Origin: Micrococcaceae bacterium
GTDB taxonomy: Bacteria > Actinomycetota > Actinomycetes > Actinomycetales > Micrococcaceae
Direction: 5' to 3'
Assembly: GCA_030452125.1 (NCBI GenBank)
Contig: JAKDMV010000002.1
Span: 1-64,000 of the forward strand
Length of the DNA stretch: 64,000 bases
Part shown: piece after piece, positions 29,409 through 39,344 of the stretch
How positions within the stretch are numbered: the first letter of the stretch is position 1
Layout: the number at the start of each line of letters is the position of its first letter
Program-made: the position numbers and the translations under genes
Notes under the pieces: model-generated
What the model saw: the letters and a program-made list of their open reading frames with translations, nothing else
Told to the model about the DNA's origin: nothing
The model's database searches: none

Positions 29409-29777
29409 ATGAGTACCCCTGAAACCAATCCGGACGCCACCTTCGGCGAGACCAACGAGGTTCGCGACATCGCTGAAGTAGCGGCCGTGGAAGTCATTAC
29501 CACCGCAGCCGTGCACCTGATGAGCGCGGCAGCCGTGAAGTGCGGACTCGCCGAAGGCGAAGACGCGGAAGACCTGCAGGACCTGGATGAAGCCCGCAAG
29601 CTCATCACCGCACTGGCGGGTCTGATCACGGCAGCAGCACCCGAAGTCGGCTCCCAGCATGCCGGCCCGCTACGCGACGGCCTGCGCTCCTTGCAGCTGG
29701 CCTTCCGTGAGGCCTCCAACTACCCGGATGCCCCGGGGCAGGGTCCCGGCGAGAAACTCACCGGGCCCGTGAACTAG
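29409..29777 (+). CDS. DUF1844 family protein
   Basis: A 122-residue small helical acidic protein. The core [28 protein letters not shown] and [21 protein letters not shown] is typical of actinobacterial DUF1844 proteins, which are regularly found beside infC. No catalytic residues or export signals are seen and the function is unknown. It is divergent from infC. The start ATG 29409 lacks a good Shine-Dalgarno and I could not place its promoter. Confidence 0.82.
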   Translation: MSTPETNPDATFGETNEVRDIAEVAAVEVITTAAVHLMSAAAVKCGLAEGEDAEDLQDLDEARKLITALAGLITAAAPEVGSQHAGPLRDGLRSLQLAFREASNYPDAPGQGPGEKLTGPVN

Positions 29778-29798
29778 GGCTTCGACCACCATTCCCAG

Positions 29799-29830
29799 GG
29801 AGGTCGCCACCCCGGTGGCGGCCTCCTTTT
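29799..29830. terminator. Terminator between DUF1844 gene and sseB-like gene
   Basis: A 12-bp stem with one G-U pair (29799-29810 with 29815-29826) is followed by TTTT on the plus strand. It separates two convergent genes. Confidence 0.8.
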
Positions 29831-29874
29831 CGCTGCCCGGCCCGGGGGTCCCTGCCGCCGGGTGGCGTAGCCGT

Positions 29875-30801
29875 TCACGCGCGGGCCGGTGGTCCCTGGA
29901 GTCCGAGTTCCAACGAATCGACCCGGGCACCGAATTCCGGGTCGGCTCCCAGCGTGCGTTGCAGTCGCTCGACGGTGTCGGTGACGTCATCACGGGCCAT
30001 CCCGGAACGCAGGGAGACCTCCACGCGCAGCTCCGGGCCCGGGCCTCCCCCGGCCATGACCGTCCCATCGGCGGTGCGCGAAGCAACGCCCCGGCCCGGG
30101 GCCGCGGTGATCCCGAGGATGGCGGGATCGGCGTCGGCCGCGGCCTGCAGCAGCGGCAGCAGGGTCTCGTCGGCGTAGCTGGGGGTCCACTCCTGCTGTT
30201 GGGCCAGCGCCCACATCGCGGGCCGTCGCAGGACGAAGGTGGCCTCTGCCGCGGGGTCGATCACGAGGAGCTGGGCCTTTTCGGCCACGGCGGACAAGGC
30301 GGCCCGCGGAGCGTAGACGGCCACGGGGCGTGCTTGCCCGTGCCAGGCCTGCAACCGGTCGACACTGCTGAACACCGGCAGGGCGGGGCGGCCGTCAGGG
30401 GCGGTGATGGTCACCAGCGCCATATCGGCTTCCTTGTCTTCGGTGAATCCGTGGTCCCCGAGGCCCCCTTCGGCCAGGGTCGCGACCACGGGCACGAACA
30501 CCCTGGCGTGGGCCAACGCCTCGTGGACCATTTGTTCGGTACCGGAGCCGGCCTTCAGCGCGGTGATGGCTTCGAGGTAGCCGGGGTCGGCCGTGCCGTC
30601 GTCATCATCGAAGTGGTGCAGCGGGTTTCCCCCGCCCGACAGATCCCGTCCGGCCCAGGATTGGCCGGCGGAGTCGGTGGCTTCTCCGGCGCGGAGCAGG
30701 GCGGCCTCGATATGTCCTGGCAGGTGGCGGCCGATCGGCTGGTCCGTGGGAGCTTTCCCGCGGGGTGTTCCGGCGGCCGCGTTGGATGCGCCGTCGGTCA
30801 T
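29875..30801 (-). CDS. SseB family protein
   Basis: A 308-residue protein related to the SseB N-terminal domain. Core segments are VHEALAHARVFVPVVATL, the acidic EDKEADMALVTITAPDGRPALPVFSSVDRLQAW and RAALSAVAEKAQLLVIDPA. The C-terminal ~90 residues (WTPSYADETLLPLL onward) resemble the SseB C-terminal part. The role in actinobacteria is not known. It follows priA by 2 bases and is the last gene of the his run on this strand. Confidence 0.8.
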   Translation of the reverse strand: MTDGASNAAAGTPRGKAPTDQPIGRHLPGHIEAALLRAGEATDSAGQSWAGRDLSGGGNPLHHFDDDDGTADPGYLEAITALKAGSGTEQMVHEALAHARVFVPVVATLAEGGLGDHGFTEDKEADMALVTITAPDGRPALPVFSSVDRLQAWHGQARPVAVYAPRAALSAVAEKAQLLVIDPAAEATFVLRRPAMWALAQQQEWTPSYADETLLPLLQAAADADPAILGITAAPGRGVASRTADGTVMAGGGPGPELRVEVSLRSGMARDDVTDTVERLQRTLGADPEFGARVDSLELGLQGPPARA

Positions 30802-30803
30802 CG

Positions 30804-31541
30804 CTACCGCCGGCCGGCGACGTCGAGGGCCTGGGGCAGGGTGAACTGCCCGGAATACAGGGCCTTGCCCACGATTGCGCCCTCGACCCCGTCGGGCACC
30901 AAGGCACGTAGTTCGCGCAGGTCATCGAGGCTGGAGATCCCGCCGGAGGCGATCACGGGTCGACTGGTTCGGGTGCACATTTCACGCAGCAGGTCCACGT
31001 TCGGACCGCGCAGTGTTCCGTCCTTGGTCACATCGGTCACGACGTAGCGGGCGCATCCGGCGTCTTCGAGCCGGGCCAGCACGTCCCAGAGGTCTCCCCC
31101 TTCGCTGGTCCACCCGCGGCCGGCCAACGTGGTTCCCCGCACATCGAGTCCGACGGCGATCTTGTCTCCGTGCCGGGCGATGGCGCGGGCCGTCCAGTCG
31201 GGGGCTTCCAGGGCAGCGGTACCCAGGTTGACCCGGGCGGCACCGAATTCCAGCGCCCGTTCCAAGGATTCGTCGTCCCGGATTCCGCCGGAGAGTTCGA
31301 TCTTGATTCCCAGTTCACGGGAAATCCGGGCGACGGCCTGGGTGTTGTTCCCCCTCCCGAATGCGGCGTCCAGGTCCACCAGGTGCACCCACTCGGCGCC
31401 GTCTTGTTGCCAGGCCAGGGCCGCTTCAAGCGGGTCACCGTACCCGGTCTCGCTGCCGGCTTCGCCCTGGACGAGGCGGACGGCTTGCCCGTCGGCGATG
31501 TCCACCGCGGGCAGGAGTTCGAGGATGCTGTTGCTGGTCAC
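30804..31541 (-). CDS. priA: PriA/HisA-type isomerase
   Basis: A 245-residue (beta-alpha)8 barrel acting in histidine synthesis on ProFAR. Actinobacterial PriA also isomerises phosphoribosylanthranilate in tryptophan synthesis, replacing TrpF; that extra activity is family knowledge and not visible here. Motifs: [19 protein letters not shown] with the catalytic Asp, [33 protein letters not shown] with the second catalytic Asp, and [14 protein letters not shown] 31541 is chosen because the family starts there; the upstream open frame is unrelated. Confidence 0.93.
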   Translation of the reverse strand: MTSNSILELLPAVDIADGQAVRLVQGEAGSETGYGDPLEAALAWQQDGAEWVHLVDLDAAFGRGNNTQAVARISRELGIKIELSGGIRDDESLERALEFGAARVNLGTAALEAPDWTARAIARHGDKIAVGLDVRGTTLAGRGWTSEGGDLWDVLARLEDAGCARYVVTDVTKDGTLRGPNVDLLREMCTRTSRPVIASGGISSLDDLRELRALVPDGVEGAIVGKALYSGQFTLPQALDVAGRR

Positions 31542-31612
31542 GGGGATCTTCTCCGGTCTTCGTCGAATAGGTCGTGGGGGGTGGTACGCGGCGTCTTGCC
31601 GGGAGGGGAAGA

Positions 31613-31765
31613 CTACTTCAGGGTCATGATGTAGGCGGAAAGCAGGGCCATCGCCGCCAGGACCCAGGTCGCGATGATCCAGGAGATATGGGCCTTTTGC
31701 TGACGCAGCGACAACGCACCACCGGCGAGGATGCCGCCGACCGCCATGAGGATGAGACTCCACAT
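31613..31765 (-). CDS. Small two-helix membrane protein in the his operon
   Basis: A 50-residue protein with two hydrophobic segments, [17 protein letters not shown] and [19 protein letters not shown], joined by a short basic loop RQQKAHIS, ending in LTLK. Its ATG shares one base with the hisH stop (TGATG), so it is translationally coupled, and priA follows 71 bases later. The reading frame is tightly packed and its composition is clearly that of a membrane protein. I do not know a function; a link to histidine synthesis is only by position. Confidence 0.7.
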   Translation of the reverse strand: MWSLILMAVGGILAGGALSLRQQKAHISWIIATWVLAAMALLSAYIMTLK

Positions 31766-32403
31766 CAGGACAGGGTTCCCAACCAGTTGGATAGCAGTTT
31801 CGCCCCTGCTTCGCCTGACTTCTCCGGGTGGAACTGCACGGCCGACAACGGCCCGTTCTCCACGGCGGCGATGAAGGGGCCCCCGTGATCGGACCAGGTC
31901 ACTGCCGGGGGGCTCATACGCGGTTGGGCCACCGGGAAATCCCAATGCTGGACCGCATAGGAGTGTACGAAGTAGAACCGCTCGTCCTCGAGACCGGCAA
32001 AGAGCCTGGACCCTTCGGCCGCCGTGACGGTGTTCCAGCCCATATGCGGGACCACCGGCGCCTTGAGCCGCTCGACGGTTCCGGGCCATTCCCCGAAACC
32101 GGCGGTCCGGATACCGTGTTCGACCCCCTCATCGAAGAAGACCTGGTGGCCGACGCAGATCCCCAGGACCGGACGGCCCCCGGCGATCCGGCGCCCGATC
32201 AACGGTCCTGCCCCGACCTCGCCGAGGGCCTTCATCACGCTGGCGAAGGCGCCGACTCCTGGAACGACGAGACCATCGGCCCCACGAATGTCATCCGGTT
32301 TGTTGCTCAGGGTGACTTCGGCTCCGACGTGTTCGAGCGCGCGGACCGCGGAACGGATGTTGCCCGATCCGTAATCCAGCACGGTGATCCGGGGCCCGGC
32401 CAT
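31765..32403 (-). CDS. hisH: Imidazole glycerol phosphate synthase, glutaminase subunit
   Basis: A 212-residue class I glutamine amidotransferase that feeds ammonia to HisF. It has [21 protein letters not shown] at the N-terminus, the nucleophile region [13 protein letters not shown] with Cys, and the His-Glu pair in [15 protein letters not shown] 32403 directly follows the hisB stop with no gap. hisF is not in the window. Confidence 0.95.
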   Translation of the reverse strand: MAGPRITVLDYGSGNIRSAVRALEHVGAEVTLSNKPDDIRGADGLVVPGVGAFASVMKALGEVGAGPLIGRRIAGGRPVLGICVGHQVFFDEGVEHGIRTAGFGEWPGTVERLKAPVVPHMGWNTVTAAEGSRLFAGLEDERFYFVHSYAVQHWDFPVAQPRMSPPAVTWSDHGGPFIAAVENGPLSAVQFHPEKSGEAGAKLLSNWLGTLS

Positions 32404-33024
32404 CTACAGGGCACCCTTCGTGGAGGGGATCATCCCGGCGTTGCGGGGGTCTGGTTCCACGGCCTGGCGCAAGGCGCGGGCGAAGGCCTTGAACTGCGCT
32501 TCGACGATGTGGTGCGGGTCCCTGCCGCACACCAGTCGCATGTGCAGGCAGATCTGTGCGTGCAGCGTGATCGATTCGAAGACGTGGCGGGTGAGCGAGC
32601 CGGTGAAGTGCCCGCCGATCAAGTGGTATTCCTGACCTGCCGGCTCACCCCCGTGGACCAGATAGGGCCGTCCCGAGATGTCGACGACCGCGTGGGCCAG
32701 GGCCTCATCGAGCGGGACCGAAGCTTCGCCGAAGCGGCGGATCCCCGCCTTGTCGCCCAGGGCGGTGCGCAGGACCTCGCCGATGGTGATGGCCACGTCC
32801 TCCACCGTGTGGTGGGCGTCGATGTGGGTGTCGCCGGTCGCCTGGACCGTCAGGTCGATCAGCGAGTGCTTTGCCAGCGCCGTGAGCATGTGGTCGTAGA
32901 ACGGGACGCTGGTGCTGATGTTCGCGACACCCGTGCCGTCCAGGTCGAGTTCGACGGTGACGGTGGACTCGCTGGTGGCACGCTCCATGCGGGCTCGGCG
33001 ACCGCCGAGCAATTCTGCAGACAT
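32404..33024 (-). CDS. hisB: Imidazoleglycerol-phosphate dehydratase
   Basis: The 206-residue monofunctional enzyme that dehydrates IGP to imidazole acetol phosphate. Two metal-binding repeats are seen: [15 protein letters not shown] and [27 protein letters not shown]-type segment, with [17 protein letters not shown] before the first. No HisB phosphatase domain is attached, as expected for actinobacteria. ATG 33024 has a GAAGGAA site. hisC ends 58 bases upstream. Confidence 0.95.
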   Translation of the reverse strand: MSAELLGGRRARMERATSESTVTVELDLDGTGVANISTSVPFYDHMLTALAKHSLIDLTVQATGDTHIDAHHTVEDVAITIGEVLRTALGDKAGIRRFGEASVPLDEALAHAVVDISGRPYLVHGGEPAGQEYHLIGGHFTGSLTRHVFESITLHAQICLHMRLVCGRDPHHIVEAQFKAFARALRQAVEPDPRNAGMIPSTKGAL

Positions 33025-33082
33025 GGGTATTCCTTCGGTGTGGGTGGGGCGGGCGGCGACGGTGGCGGCCCGCAGGTTAAGT

Positions 33083-34213
33083 CTAGCTGTCGTGCCCGGA
33101 GCCGGTATCCGCGGCGGGGCTCAGGAGGCCCTCCAAGGCCTGGAGGAATGCGGTCGTCTCGGTCTCGGTTCCAGCGGTGACCCGCAGATGACCGGCGATG
33201 CCCACATCTCGGATGAGTACCCCGGCCTCGAGCAGACCCTGCCAGATGGCACGGGAATGCTCGAGCCCGCCGAAAAAGACGAAATTGGAGTCACTGACTG
33301 CCGGTTCCAACCCCAACCGGGTGAGTTCGCGGACGATCCTGTCGCGTTGGCCCTTGATGTCCTCGACCGTGGCCAGCAGCGCATCGACCTGTTTCAAGGC
33401 GGCATTGGCGGTGGCTTGGGTGACGGCCGAGAGGTGGTAAGGCAGACGGACCAGGCGCAGCGCATCGGCGATTTCCGGGGCCGCCGCGAGATAGCCCAGC
33501 CGGGCCCCGGCCAGCGCGAAGGCCTTGCTCATGGTCCGGGTGACGATCAGTCGTTCGCGGCCGGGCAGCAGTGTCAGCGCGGATCCGGTCCCGCTGAGTG
33601 CGAATTCGGCGTAGGCCTCATCGACGATGACGATCGCCTGGCTGGCACGCCCTGCCTCGTATACCGCTTCCACGACGTCCAGTCCCAGGGCGGTACCCGT
33701 CGGGTTGTTCGGCGAACAGAGGATCACGATATCCGGCGCCGCCTCCGTGACCTGGTCCGCTGCGGATCGCGCGCTGAGTCCGAAGTCACCGCTCCGCTCT
33801 CCGGCGAGGTAGGTGGTGTCGGTCCCGCTGGCCAGCAACGGGTACATCGAATACGTGGGCGGGAAGCTCATCACGGTGCGTCCCGGCCCTCCGAAGGCCT
33901 GGAGGATCTGCTGCAGGACCTCGTTGGATCCGTTGGCGGCCCACATGTTCGCCGCATCCAGCCCGTGTCCCAAATAGTCGGCGAGGCGTTCGCGGAGTTC
34001 GGTGAATTCACGATCCGGGTAACGGTTCAGGGACGCAGCGGCGGCACTGACCTCTTCGGAGATGGCCCGGCTTACTGCCTCGGGCAACGGATGGGTGTTC
34101 TCGTTGACGTTCAACAGGATGGGCACGTCCAGTTGCGGTGCGCCGTAGGGTTCGATGCCACGCAGGTTTTCACGCAGGGGCAATTTGGCCAGTCGTTCCA
34201 GCTGATCACTCAC
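33083..34213 (-). CDS. hisC: Histidinol-phosphate aminotransferase
   Basis: A 376-residue class I/II PLP aminotransferase making histidinol phosphate. Motifs: [54 protein letters not shown] and the PLP lysine in [18 protein letters not shown]. It heads hisC-hisB-hisH-priA; hisD, often upstream, is absent here and a LysM gene takes that place. GTG 34213 follows TAGAAT by 6 bases. Confidence 0.94.
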   Translation of the reverse strand: MSDQLERLAKLPLRENLRGIEPYGAPQLDVPILLNVNENTHPLPEAVSRAISEEVSAAAASLNRYPDREFTELRERLADYLGHGLDAANMWAANGSNEVLQQILQAFGGPGRTVMSFPPTYSMYPLLASGTDTTYLAGERSGDFGLSARSAADQVTEAAPDIVILCSPNNPTGTALGLDVVEAVYEAGRASQAIVIVDEAYAEFALSGTGSALTLLPGRERLIVTRTMSKAFALAGARLGYLAAAPEIADALRLVRLPYHLSAVTQATANAALKQVDALLATVEDIKGQRDRIVRELTRLGLEPAVSDSNFVFFGGLEHSRAIWQGLLEAGVLIRDVGIAGHLRVTAGTETETTAFLQALEGLLSPAADTGSGHDS

Positions 34214-34219
34214 GACCCC

Positions 34220-34225
34220 ATTCTA
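34220..34225 (-). promoter_or_regulatory. -10 box of leaderless hisC promoter
   Basis: TAGAAT, 6 bases before GTG 34213, in the 67-base gap after the LysM gene. Confidence 0.55.
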
Positions 34226-34280
34226 TTGCCCGTGCCCCGCAGTCGGGAATCGGACCGGGTGACAGGGTCATAAAGCGGGC

Positions 34281-34679
34281 CTAATCGCCCGTGGGGACGA
34301 AGATCTCCTGGCCCGGGACGAGGACCGATCCGTTCAGGTCGTTCATTTCCGTGATTTCCGCCATGACGTCACGGCGGTCGCGCTGCGGGGCGAACTCCTC
34401 GGCCAGCGCCCAGACCGTGTCGCCCTCCATGACGGAGACGGTCGTGGCTTCCACCGCGGTCGTATCCGATGCGTCCGAGGCCATGACCGGGGCGGTGAAG
34501 ATGCCAGCGAGGACGAGCAGGGCGGTGGCTGCCAGCATGACCGGCAGGCCAATAAGGATGAAGCGCCCCCGGCGCGTCAGCTCCAGCCGGCCCCGAGGGG
34601 TGGAGGCATGGGCCGGGGCGGTGGTCGGAACGGAGTCCGCCTTGAGGGACACCGGGGCTGCGAGTGCGATCTGCGCCAT
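34281..34679 (-). CDS. LysM membrane protein divergent from lexA, probable SOS division inhibitor
   Basis: A 132-residue protein: basic cytoplasmic N-terminus (ELTRRGRFILIG), one membrane segment at about residues 40-62, then an external LysM domain (VMEGDTVWALAEEF to VPGQEIFVP). The same size, layout and position beside lexA are found in YneA of Bacillus, DivS of Corynebacterium and Rv2719c/ChiZ of Mycobacterium, which block septation during the SOS response. A good SOS box (34740-34755) lies 61 bases upstream of its ATG. I infer the same role; there is no direct sequence proof. Confidence 0.8.
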   Translation of the reverse strand: MAQIALAAPVSLKADSVPTTAPAHASTPRGRLELTRRGRFILIGLPVMLAATALLVLAGIFTAPVMASDASDTTAVEATTVSVMEGDTVWALAEEFAPQRDRRDVMAEITEMNDLNGSVLVPGQEIFVPTGD

Positions 34680-34739
34680 GGTCTGACCTTCCTGTTGTCC
34701 GCCGAAGCGGGTTCTCGTTGCGGGTGTCGAACCCGATCT

Positions 34740-34755
34740 TCGAACTCATATTCGA
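34740..34755. promoter_or_regulatory. SOS box (LexA operator) between LysM gene and lexA
   Basis: TCGAACTCATATTCGA fits the actinobacterial LexA consensus TCGAACN4GTTCGA with one mismatch. It lies on the LysM side of the 263-base divergent region. Confidence 0.7.
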
Positions 34756-34816
34756 ACTTCTATCTCATTTTTAGCATCTATGTACGAAGATTGTCGAGAC
34801 ACGTTCGAATAAATCT

Positions 34817-34845
34817 TTGAATGAAGTCCGTGACTGCCCTAGAGT
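34817..34845 (+). promoter_or_regulatory. lexA promoter
   Basis: TTGAAT (34817-34822), 17-base spacer, TAGAGT (34840-34845); about 95 bases before the lexA ATG. A degenerate SOS half-pair (34794-34808, one base short) precedes the -35. Confidence 0.6.
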
Positions 34846-34942
34846 GGAAGCCATCGGCTGGATGGATGAGAGTCCACCAGTTGCATCCGACACATTGCGC
34901 ACAGCCCCGGTACGCCGGCGATTTACCAGGACGGGATGGATC

Positions 34943-35677
34943 ATGAGCTCAGCGGAGAATCCGGCGCCGAAGAAGGCACCGAAGGGGTTGACTGTCCGGC
35001 AGAGGCGGATCCTGGAAACCATCCAGGAGGCCGTGACCGCCAAGGGGTATCCGCCGTCCATGCGCGAAATCGGCGATACGGTCGGGCTGGCGAGCTTGTC
35101 CAGCGTCACCCACCAGCTCGCCCAGCTGGAGAAGCTCGGCTACATCCGGAGGGATCCACGCCGCCCCCGGGCCATGGAGATCCTGCGCCCGCTGGCCCCC
35201 GAGGTCACCGGGACCCCGGAGGCCTCGCAGCCGGCTCCCGCCCCGCGGGAACCGGAGCAGCTTCGGCCCCGGCTGACCGTGGTGGACTCGGATGATTCCG
35301 ACGAGGTGGCCCGGGTTCCGCTGGTGGGCCGCATCGCCGCCGGTGGACCAATCCTGGCGGACCAGGCGGTCGAGGATGTCATGTCATTGCCACGCCAACT
35401 CGTCGGGCACGGTGAACTGTTCATGCTCAAGGTCAGCGGGGATTCGATGGTCGAGGCAGCCATCTGTGACGGGGACTGGGTCGTCGTCCGCCGTCAGCAA
35501 CATGCGGAGAACGGCGATGTCGTCGCGGCGCTGCTCGATGACGAGGCCACGGTGAAGACCTTCAGGCAGCGCGACGGCCACACGTGGCTGCTGCCACAGA
35601 ACCGCCAGTACGAGCCGATCCTGGGCGATCATGCCACCGTCATGGGCAAGGTCGTTTCGGTGATGCGTTCGATCTAG
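34943..35677 (+). CDS. lexA: SOS repressor LexA
   Basis: A 244-residue repressor-protease. The N-terminal winged helix ([36 protein letters not shown]) binds SOS boxes. The self-cleavage site is Ala133-Gly134 in GRIAAGGP; catalytic Ser168 is in SGDSMVEA and Lys205 in EATVKTF. The linker (residues ~82-125) is longer and more Pro/acid-rich than in E. coli LexA. ATG 34943 is taken because [16 protein letters not shown] fits actinobacterial LexA; the frame upstream runs into the promoter. A strong terminator follows. Confidence 0.95.
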   Translation: MSSAENPAPKKAPKGLTVRQRRILETIQEAVTAKGYPPSMREIGDTVGLASLSSVTHQLAQLEKLGYIRRDPRRPRAMEILRPLAPEVTGTPEASQPAPAPREPEQLRPRLTVVDSDDSDEVARVPLVGRIAAGGPILADQAVEDVMSLPRQLVGHGELFMLKVSGDSMVEAAICDGDWVVVRRQQHAENGDVVAALLDDEATVKTFRQRDGHTWLLPQNRQYEPILGDHATVMGKVVSVMRSI

Positions 35678-35693
35678 GCCGCGGTGTACTTCC

Positions 35694-35723
35694 AGGAGGG
35701 CCCGTCCGCGGACGGGCCCTCCT
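35694..35723. terminator. Bidirectional terminator between lexA and dinG
   Basis: A perfect 14-bp stem (35694-35707 with 35710-35723), followed by TT, between convergent genes. Confidence 0.85.
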
Positions 35724-35730
35724 TTCATGT

Positions 35731-37749
35731 CTAGTCCTCGCTCGCCGCCAGACGCCTCAGCGACCCCAGCACGACGTCCTTGTCCGTGGTCGACCACATC
35801 GGGGGCAGCGACGCACGCAGGTAGTTTCCATAGCGTTCGGTGGCCAGCCGTGAATCCAAGACGGCCACCACGCCACGGTCCCCCGTGGAACGGATCAACC
35901 GGCCTGCCCCCTGGGCCAGACGGACTGCTGCATGGGAGGCGGAGACGGCCATGAAACCGTTGCCCCCATGTCGGGCAACGTCGCGGCTGCGTGCCGTGGA
36001 CAGCGGGTCGTCGGGGCGTGGGAAAGGGATCCTGTCGATGACCACCACCCGGCATGACTGACCCGGCACGTCGACTCCCTGCCAGAGGGTCATGGTCCCG
36101 AACAGGCAGGTATCGCGTTCATCGGCGAACTGCCGGACCAACGTGGACATGCTCGACTCGCCCTGGCAGAGGATCTCCGGGTCCACCCGTGGCCGCAGCG
36201 CTTCGGCGGCCTCCTCGGCGGCCCGCCGGGAGGAGAACAATGCCAGTACTCCCCCGCCGGAGGCCCCGATCAGGTCGGCGAGCTCATCCAGGGCCTCGGT
36301 CGATACGTTTCGCGATGGTTTGGGCAGATGCCGCGCAACATAGAGCATCCCCTGCCGGGCATAGTCAAAGGGGCTACCGACATCGATGCCCGTCCACGCG
36401 GGAGCCCCCTCGCCGAGCAGCCCCAACGATCCGGCCACCGGTTCGAAGGCAGCACCTATGGCCAGGGTCGCGGAGGTCAGGACGACCGTGCGGCCGTCGA
36501 AGAGGCCCTCACGTAATTTGCCGGCCACCGACAGTGGAGCGACATTGATCGTCGCGGGGGCCGAGTCATCCGGGGCGCTGTAACCGGCCCCCGGGGTGAA
36601 GTTGCCTTGGCGGGATATCCAGACGACCTCGCGTTCATCGGCGGGTCCATCGAGGCGTTCGCACTGTTCCTGCAGATACATCAACTGCGAGCGGGCCATC
36701 TGGCGTCCGCCGTCAGCGGTTTCGCCATTCCCCGGTTTCGAGTCGGACAGGGCCGTACGCGCCGCTTCGCGCACGGCGGCGATGGCGGCGACCTGCTCTT
36801 CGTTCAGCCCCTTGGGCAGCAGCCCGGTCGGCACTCCCTCCAGGGAGTCGGACAGGGTCTTACCCGCCTGGTTGAGGGCTTCGACAGCGACGCCTTTGCA
36901 GTTTCTGCGGGTCGCGGTGGCCGCGGCGGCAACCAGCGCTGCCGAGATGGGGCGGGTCACCGAATTGGTGACCCGGTCCTGGAGTTCATGGGCCTCGTCG
37001 ATGATCACCGTGTCGAATTCCGGCAGCACCGCCAATCCCTCGAACGCCGAGACGGCCAGCAAGGCGTGGTTGGTGATCACGATGTCGGCATCGCCGGCCT
37101 TCTTGCGGGCCAGTTCGCTGAAGCATTCCTCGGCCATCGGGCACCGCTGGGCACCGAGGCAGTCCATGGCACTGACGGAGACCTGCCGCCAGGCACGTTC
37201 GCTGACCCCCGGGACGAGATCGTCCCGGTCCCCCGATTCGGTTTCCTCGGCCCATTCGCGTACGCGAACGACTTCCTGGCCCAGTGCCGAAGTGGGCCCC
37301 GTGCCGGCGGTCAACGGGCGGGCCGCCCCGTCATCGCCCAACGCGAAGAGCGCCCCTTCATCCTCGTCGGGGTAGCCGCCTCCCAGCTTGTACTTGCAGA
37401 CATAGTTCGATCGCCCCTTGGCCAGGGCGACATCCAGGTGCCGCGGCAGCTCGTCATCCAGGTTCTCCAGGAGCCGGGGAACGTCCCGACCGACGATCTG
37501 GGCCTGCAGGGCCAAGGTCGCGGTGGAGACGACCACCGGTTTATCTGCTTCGAGGGCGTGGGCGATCGCCGGAACCAGATAGGCCAGCGATTTACCCGTC
37601 CCGGTGCCGGCCTGCACCAGGAGGTGCTTTCCGCTTTCGAAGGCCTCCACGACCTGTTTGGTCATCTCATGCTGTCCGGGCCTGCTTTCCCCGCCCATGC
37701 GTTCGACCGCCTGATCCAGGAGGGCGACCACCTCTTGTACTTCAGCCAT
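35731..37749 (-). CDS. DinG-family ATP-dependent DNA helicase
   Basis: A 672-residue superfamily 2, XPD-like 5'-3' helicase. Motifs: SRPGQHEM, Walker A QAGTGTGKSLAYLVPAI, DEAH in VIIDEAHELQDRV, and the late motifs VLALFSSRRAAEEAAE and VRLAQGAGRLIRSTGDRG. Four Cys ligands for an iron-sulfur cluster are likely: YVCKYKL and CLGAQRCPMAEEC. No exonuclease domain is present. ATG 37749 starts 8 bases inside hflX, so the two are coupled. I chose it over the ATG 12 codons upstream because of better fit with the family. Confidence 0.92.
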   Translation of the reverse strand: MAEVQEVVALLDQAVERMGGESRPGQHEMTKQVVEAFESGKHLLVQAGTGTGKSLAYLVPAIAHALEADKPVVVSTATLALQAQIVGRDVPRLLENLDDELPRHLDVALAKGRSNYVCKYKLGGGYPDEDEGALFALGDDGAARPLTAGTGPTSALGQEVVRVREWAEETESGDRDDLVPGVSERAWRQVSVSAMDCLGAQRCPMAEECFSELARKKAGDADIVITNHALLAVSAFEGLAVLPEFDTVIIDEAHELQDRVTNSVTRPISAALVAAAATATRRNCKGVAVEALNQAGKTLSDSLEGVPTGLLPKGLNEEQVAAIAAVREAARTALSDSKPGNGETADGGRQMARSQLMYLQEQCERLDGPADEREVVWISRQGNFTPGAGYSAPDDSAPATINVAPLSVAGKLREGLFDGRTVVLTSATLAIGAAFEPVAGSLGLLGEGAPAWTGIDVGSPFDYARQGMLYVARHLPKPSRNVSTEALDELADLIGASGGGVLALFSSRRAAEEAAEALRPRVDPEILCQGESSMSTLVRQFADERDTCLFGTMTLWQGVDVPGQSCRVVVIDRIPFPRPDDPLSTARSRDVARHGGNGFMAVSASHAAVRLAQGAGRLIRSTGDRGVVAVLDSRLATERYGNYLRASLPPMWSTTDKDVVLGSLRRLAASED

Positions 37750-39316
37750 GTACGACGAACTGCTCCAATTCCGCGGCGAGTGCACCGCGTACCTTCACGG
37801 ACAGACGGGTCCCTTCATCCAGGTGCTCGGTCTCCAGGATCTCCGCGTCGGAGCCGTGCAGCCGGTGGACCAGATCACCACGGTCATAGGGAATCAGCAA
37901 TTCCATGGCCACATCCGGACGGGGGATGGCTTCGCTGATCGCCGCAAGCAGTTCGGGGATCCCCCCGCCGGTCCGGGCAGAGACCACCACATGGTTCGGT
38001 TCGCGTTGACGAATGCGTTCGACGACGAACGGATCGGCGATATCGGCCTTGTTCAACACGATGATCTCTGCAATGTCCTGCGCGTCGACCTCGGTGAGGA
38101 CCTCCCGGACCGCATGGATCTGGCCTTCGGGGTCGGGGTGGGAGGCATCGACCACGTGCAGGATCAGATCGGCGTCGGCGATTTCCTCGAGGGTCGAGCG
38201 GAAGGCCTCCACCAGTTGGGTGGGCAACGACCTGACGAATCCCACGGTATCGGCAATGGTGTACCCCAAGCCATCTTCGGTTTCCGTGCGCCGGACCGTG
38301 GGATCCAGCGTGGCGAACAGTGCGTTCTCCACCAGCGCCCCGGCGTCGGTCAAGCGGTTCAGCAGCGAGGACTTTCCCGCGTTCGTGTACCCGGCAATGG
38401 CCACCGCCGGAACGGCATTGCGTTTCCGGTTCGAGCGTTTGGCATCACGTGCCGGTTTCATGCCCTTGATCTCGCGACGGAGTTTGGCCATGCGGTCACG
38501 GATCCGTCGACGGTCCAATTCGATCTTGGTCTCGCCGGGGCCGCGTGATCCGATGCCACCGCCCGCGGTCCCGACCCGGCCACCGGCTTGGCGTGACATG
38601 GATTCGCCCCAGCCACGGAGGCGGGGAAGAAGGTATTCAAGCTGGGCCAGTTCGACCTGGGCCTTGCCCTCACGGCTCTGCGCATGTTGGGCGAAGATGT
38701 CCAGGATCAGCGAGGTCCTGTCGATGACCTTCACCCGGACGATGTCCTCCAACGCCCTGCGCTGGGATGGAGCCAGTTCGGAATCGACGACCACGGTATC
38801 GGCCCCGGTGCTGGCCACGACATCGCGCAGCTCCTGGGCCTTGCCCGAGCCCAGGAACGTGGCTGGATCCGGTTTCAAGCGGCGCTGGACCATGCCATCC
38901 AGGACTTCCGATCCCGCTGTTTCGGCCAAGGCGGCCAGTTCCCGCAGGGAGTTTTCCGCTTCCTGGGACGTTCCTTCGGTCCAGATTCCGGCGAGTACCA
39001 CCCGTTCCAGCCGAAGCTGCCGGTTTTCGACCTCGGTGACGTCTTCCAGCTCGGTGGACAATCCGGCGACGCGGCGCAGCGCATGGCGTTCGGACAGATC
39101 GCGCTGGTCGCCATCGCTTGATGAGTGTCCGTCACCCTTGCCGTCCAAGGCCAGGGCTTTGCCGCCCAGCGGCGCCTGGGCGCGCCTGTCGTCAGCACGC
39201 TGGGGCGTGGCACGGTCGGTGGCATCGTCCGTGGCCAGAATACGGTCGATGACGGATTGGATCTCGTCCTCCGGGAGGTTTCGATCGTCCGGGTTGGGCT
39301 CGTTATGAGTGGTCAT
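37742..39316 (-). CDS. hflX: GTPase HflX
   Basis: A ribosome-associated GTPase; in other bacteria HflX splits stalled ribosomes. The 524-residue protein has an HflX N-terminal domain (AALAETAGSEVLDGMVQRR, VDSELAPSQRRALED), a coiled GRGPGE-type linker (SRGPGETKIELDRRRIRDR) and the G domain with GYTNAGKSSLLNRL, DTVGFVRSLP and NKADI. An extra ~80 acidic/hydrophilic residues precede the core. ATG 39316 has an AAGGGGAA site; TAGAAT at 39345-39350 is a likely -10. Confidence 0.93.
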   Translation of the reverse strand: MTTHNEPNPDDRNLPEDEIQSVIDRILATDDATDRATPQRADDRRAQAPLGGKALALDGKGDGHSSSDGDQRDLSERHALRRVAGLSTELEDVTEVENRQLRLERVVLAGIWTEGTSQEAENSLRELAALAETAGSEVLDGMVQRRLKPDPATFLGSGKAQELRDVVASTGADTVVVDSELAPSQRRALEDIVRVKVIDRTSLILDIFAQHAQSREGKAQVELAQLEYLLPRLRGWGESMSRQAGGRVGTAGGGIGSRGPGETKIELDRRRIRDRMAKLRREIKGMKPARDAKRSNRKRNAVPAVAIAGYTNAGKSSLLNRLTDAGALVENALFATLDPTVRRTETEDGLGYTIADTVGFVRSLPTQLVEAFRSTLEEIADADLILHVVDASHPDPEGQIHAVREVLTEVDAQDIAEIIVLNKADIADPFVVERIRQREPNHVVVSARTGGGIPELLAAISEAIPRPDVAMELLIPYDRGDLVHRLHGSDAEILETEHLDEGTRLSVKVRGALAAELEQFVVHG

Positions 39317-39344
39317 GTTCCCCTTTGAAAGGATTCGTACACCA

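Noticed and set aside
34794-34808. Second SOS box before the lexA promoter (TCGAGACACGTTCGA)
   Set aside because: It is 15 bases, one short of the 16-base site, and the left half is TCGAGA. It may be a weak site but I would not call it.
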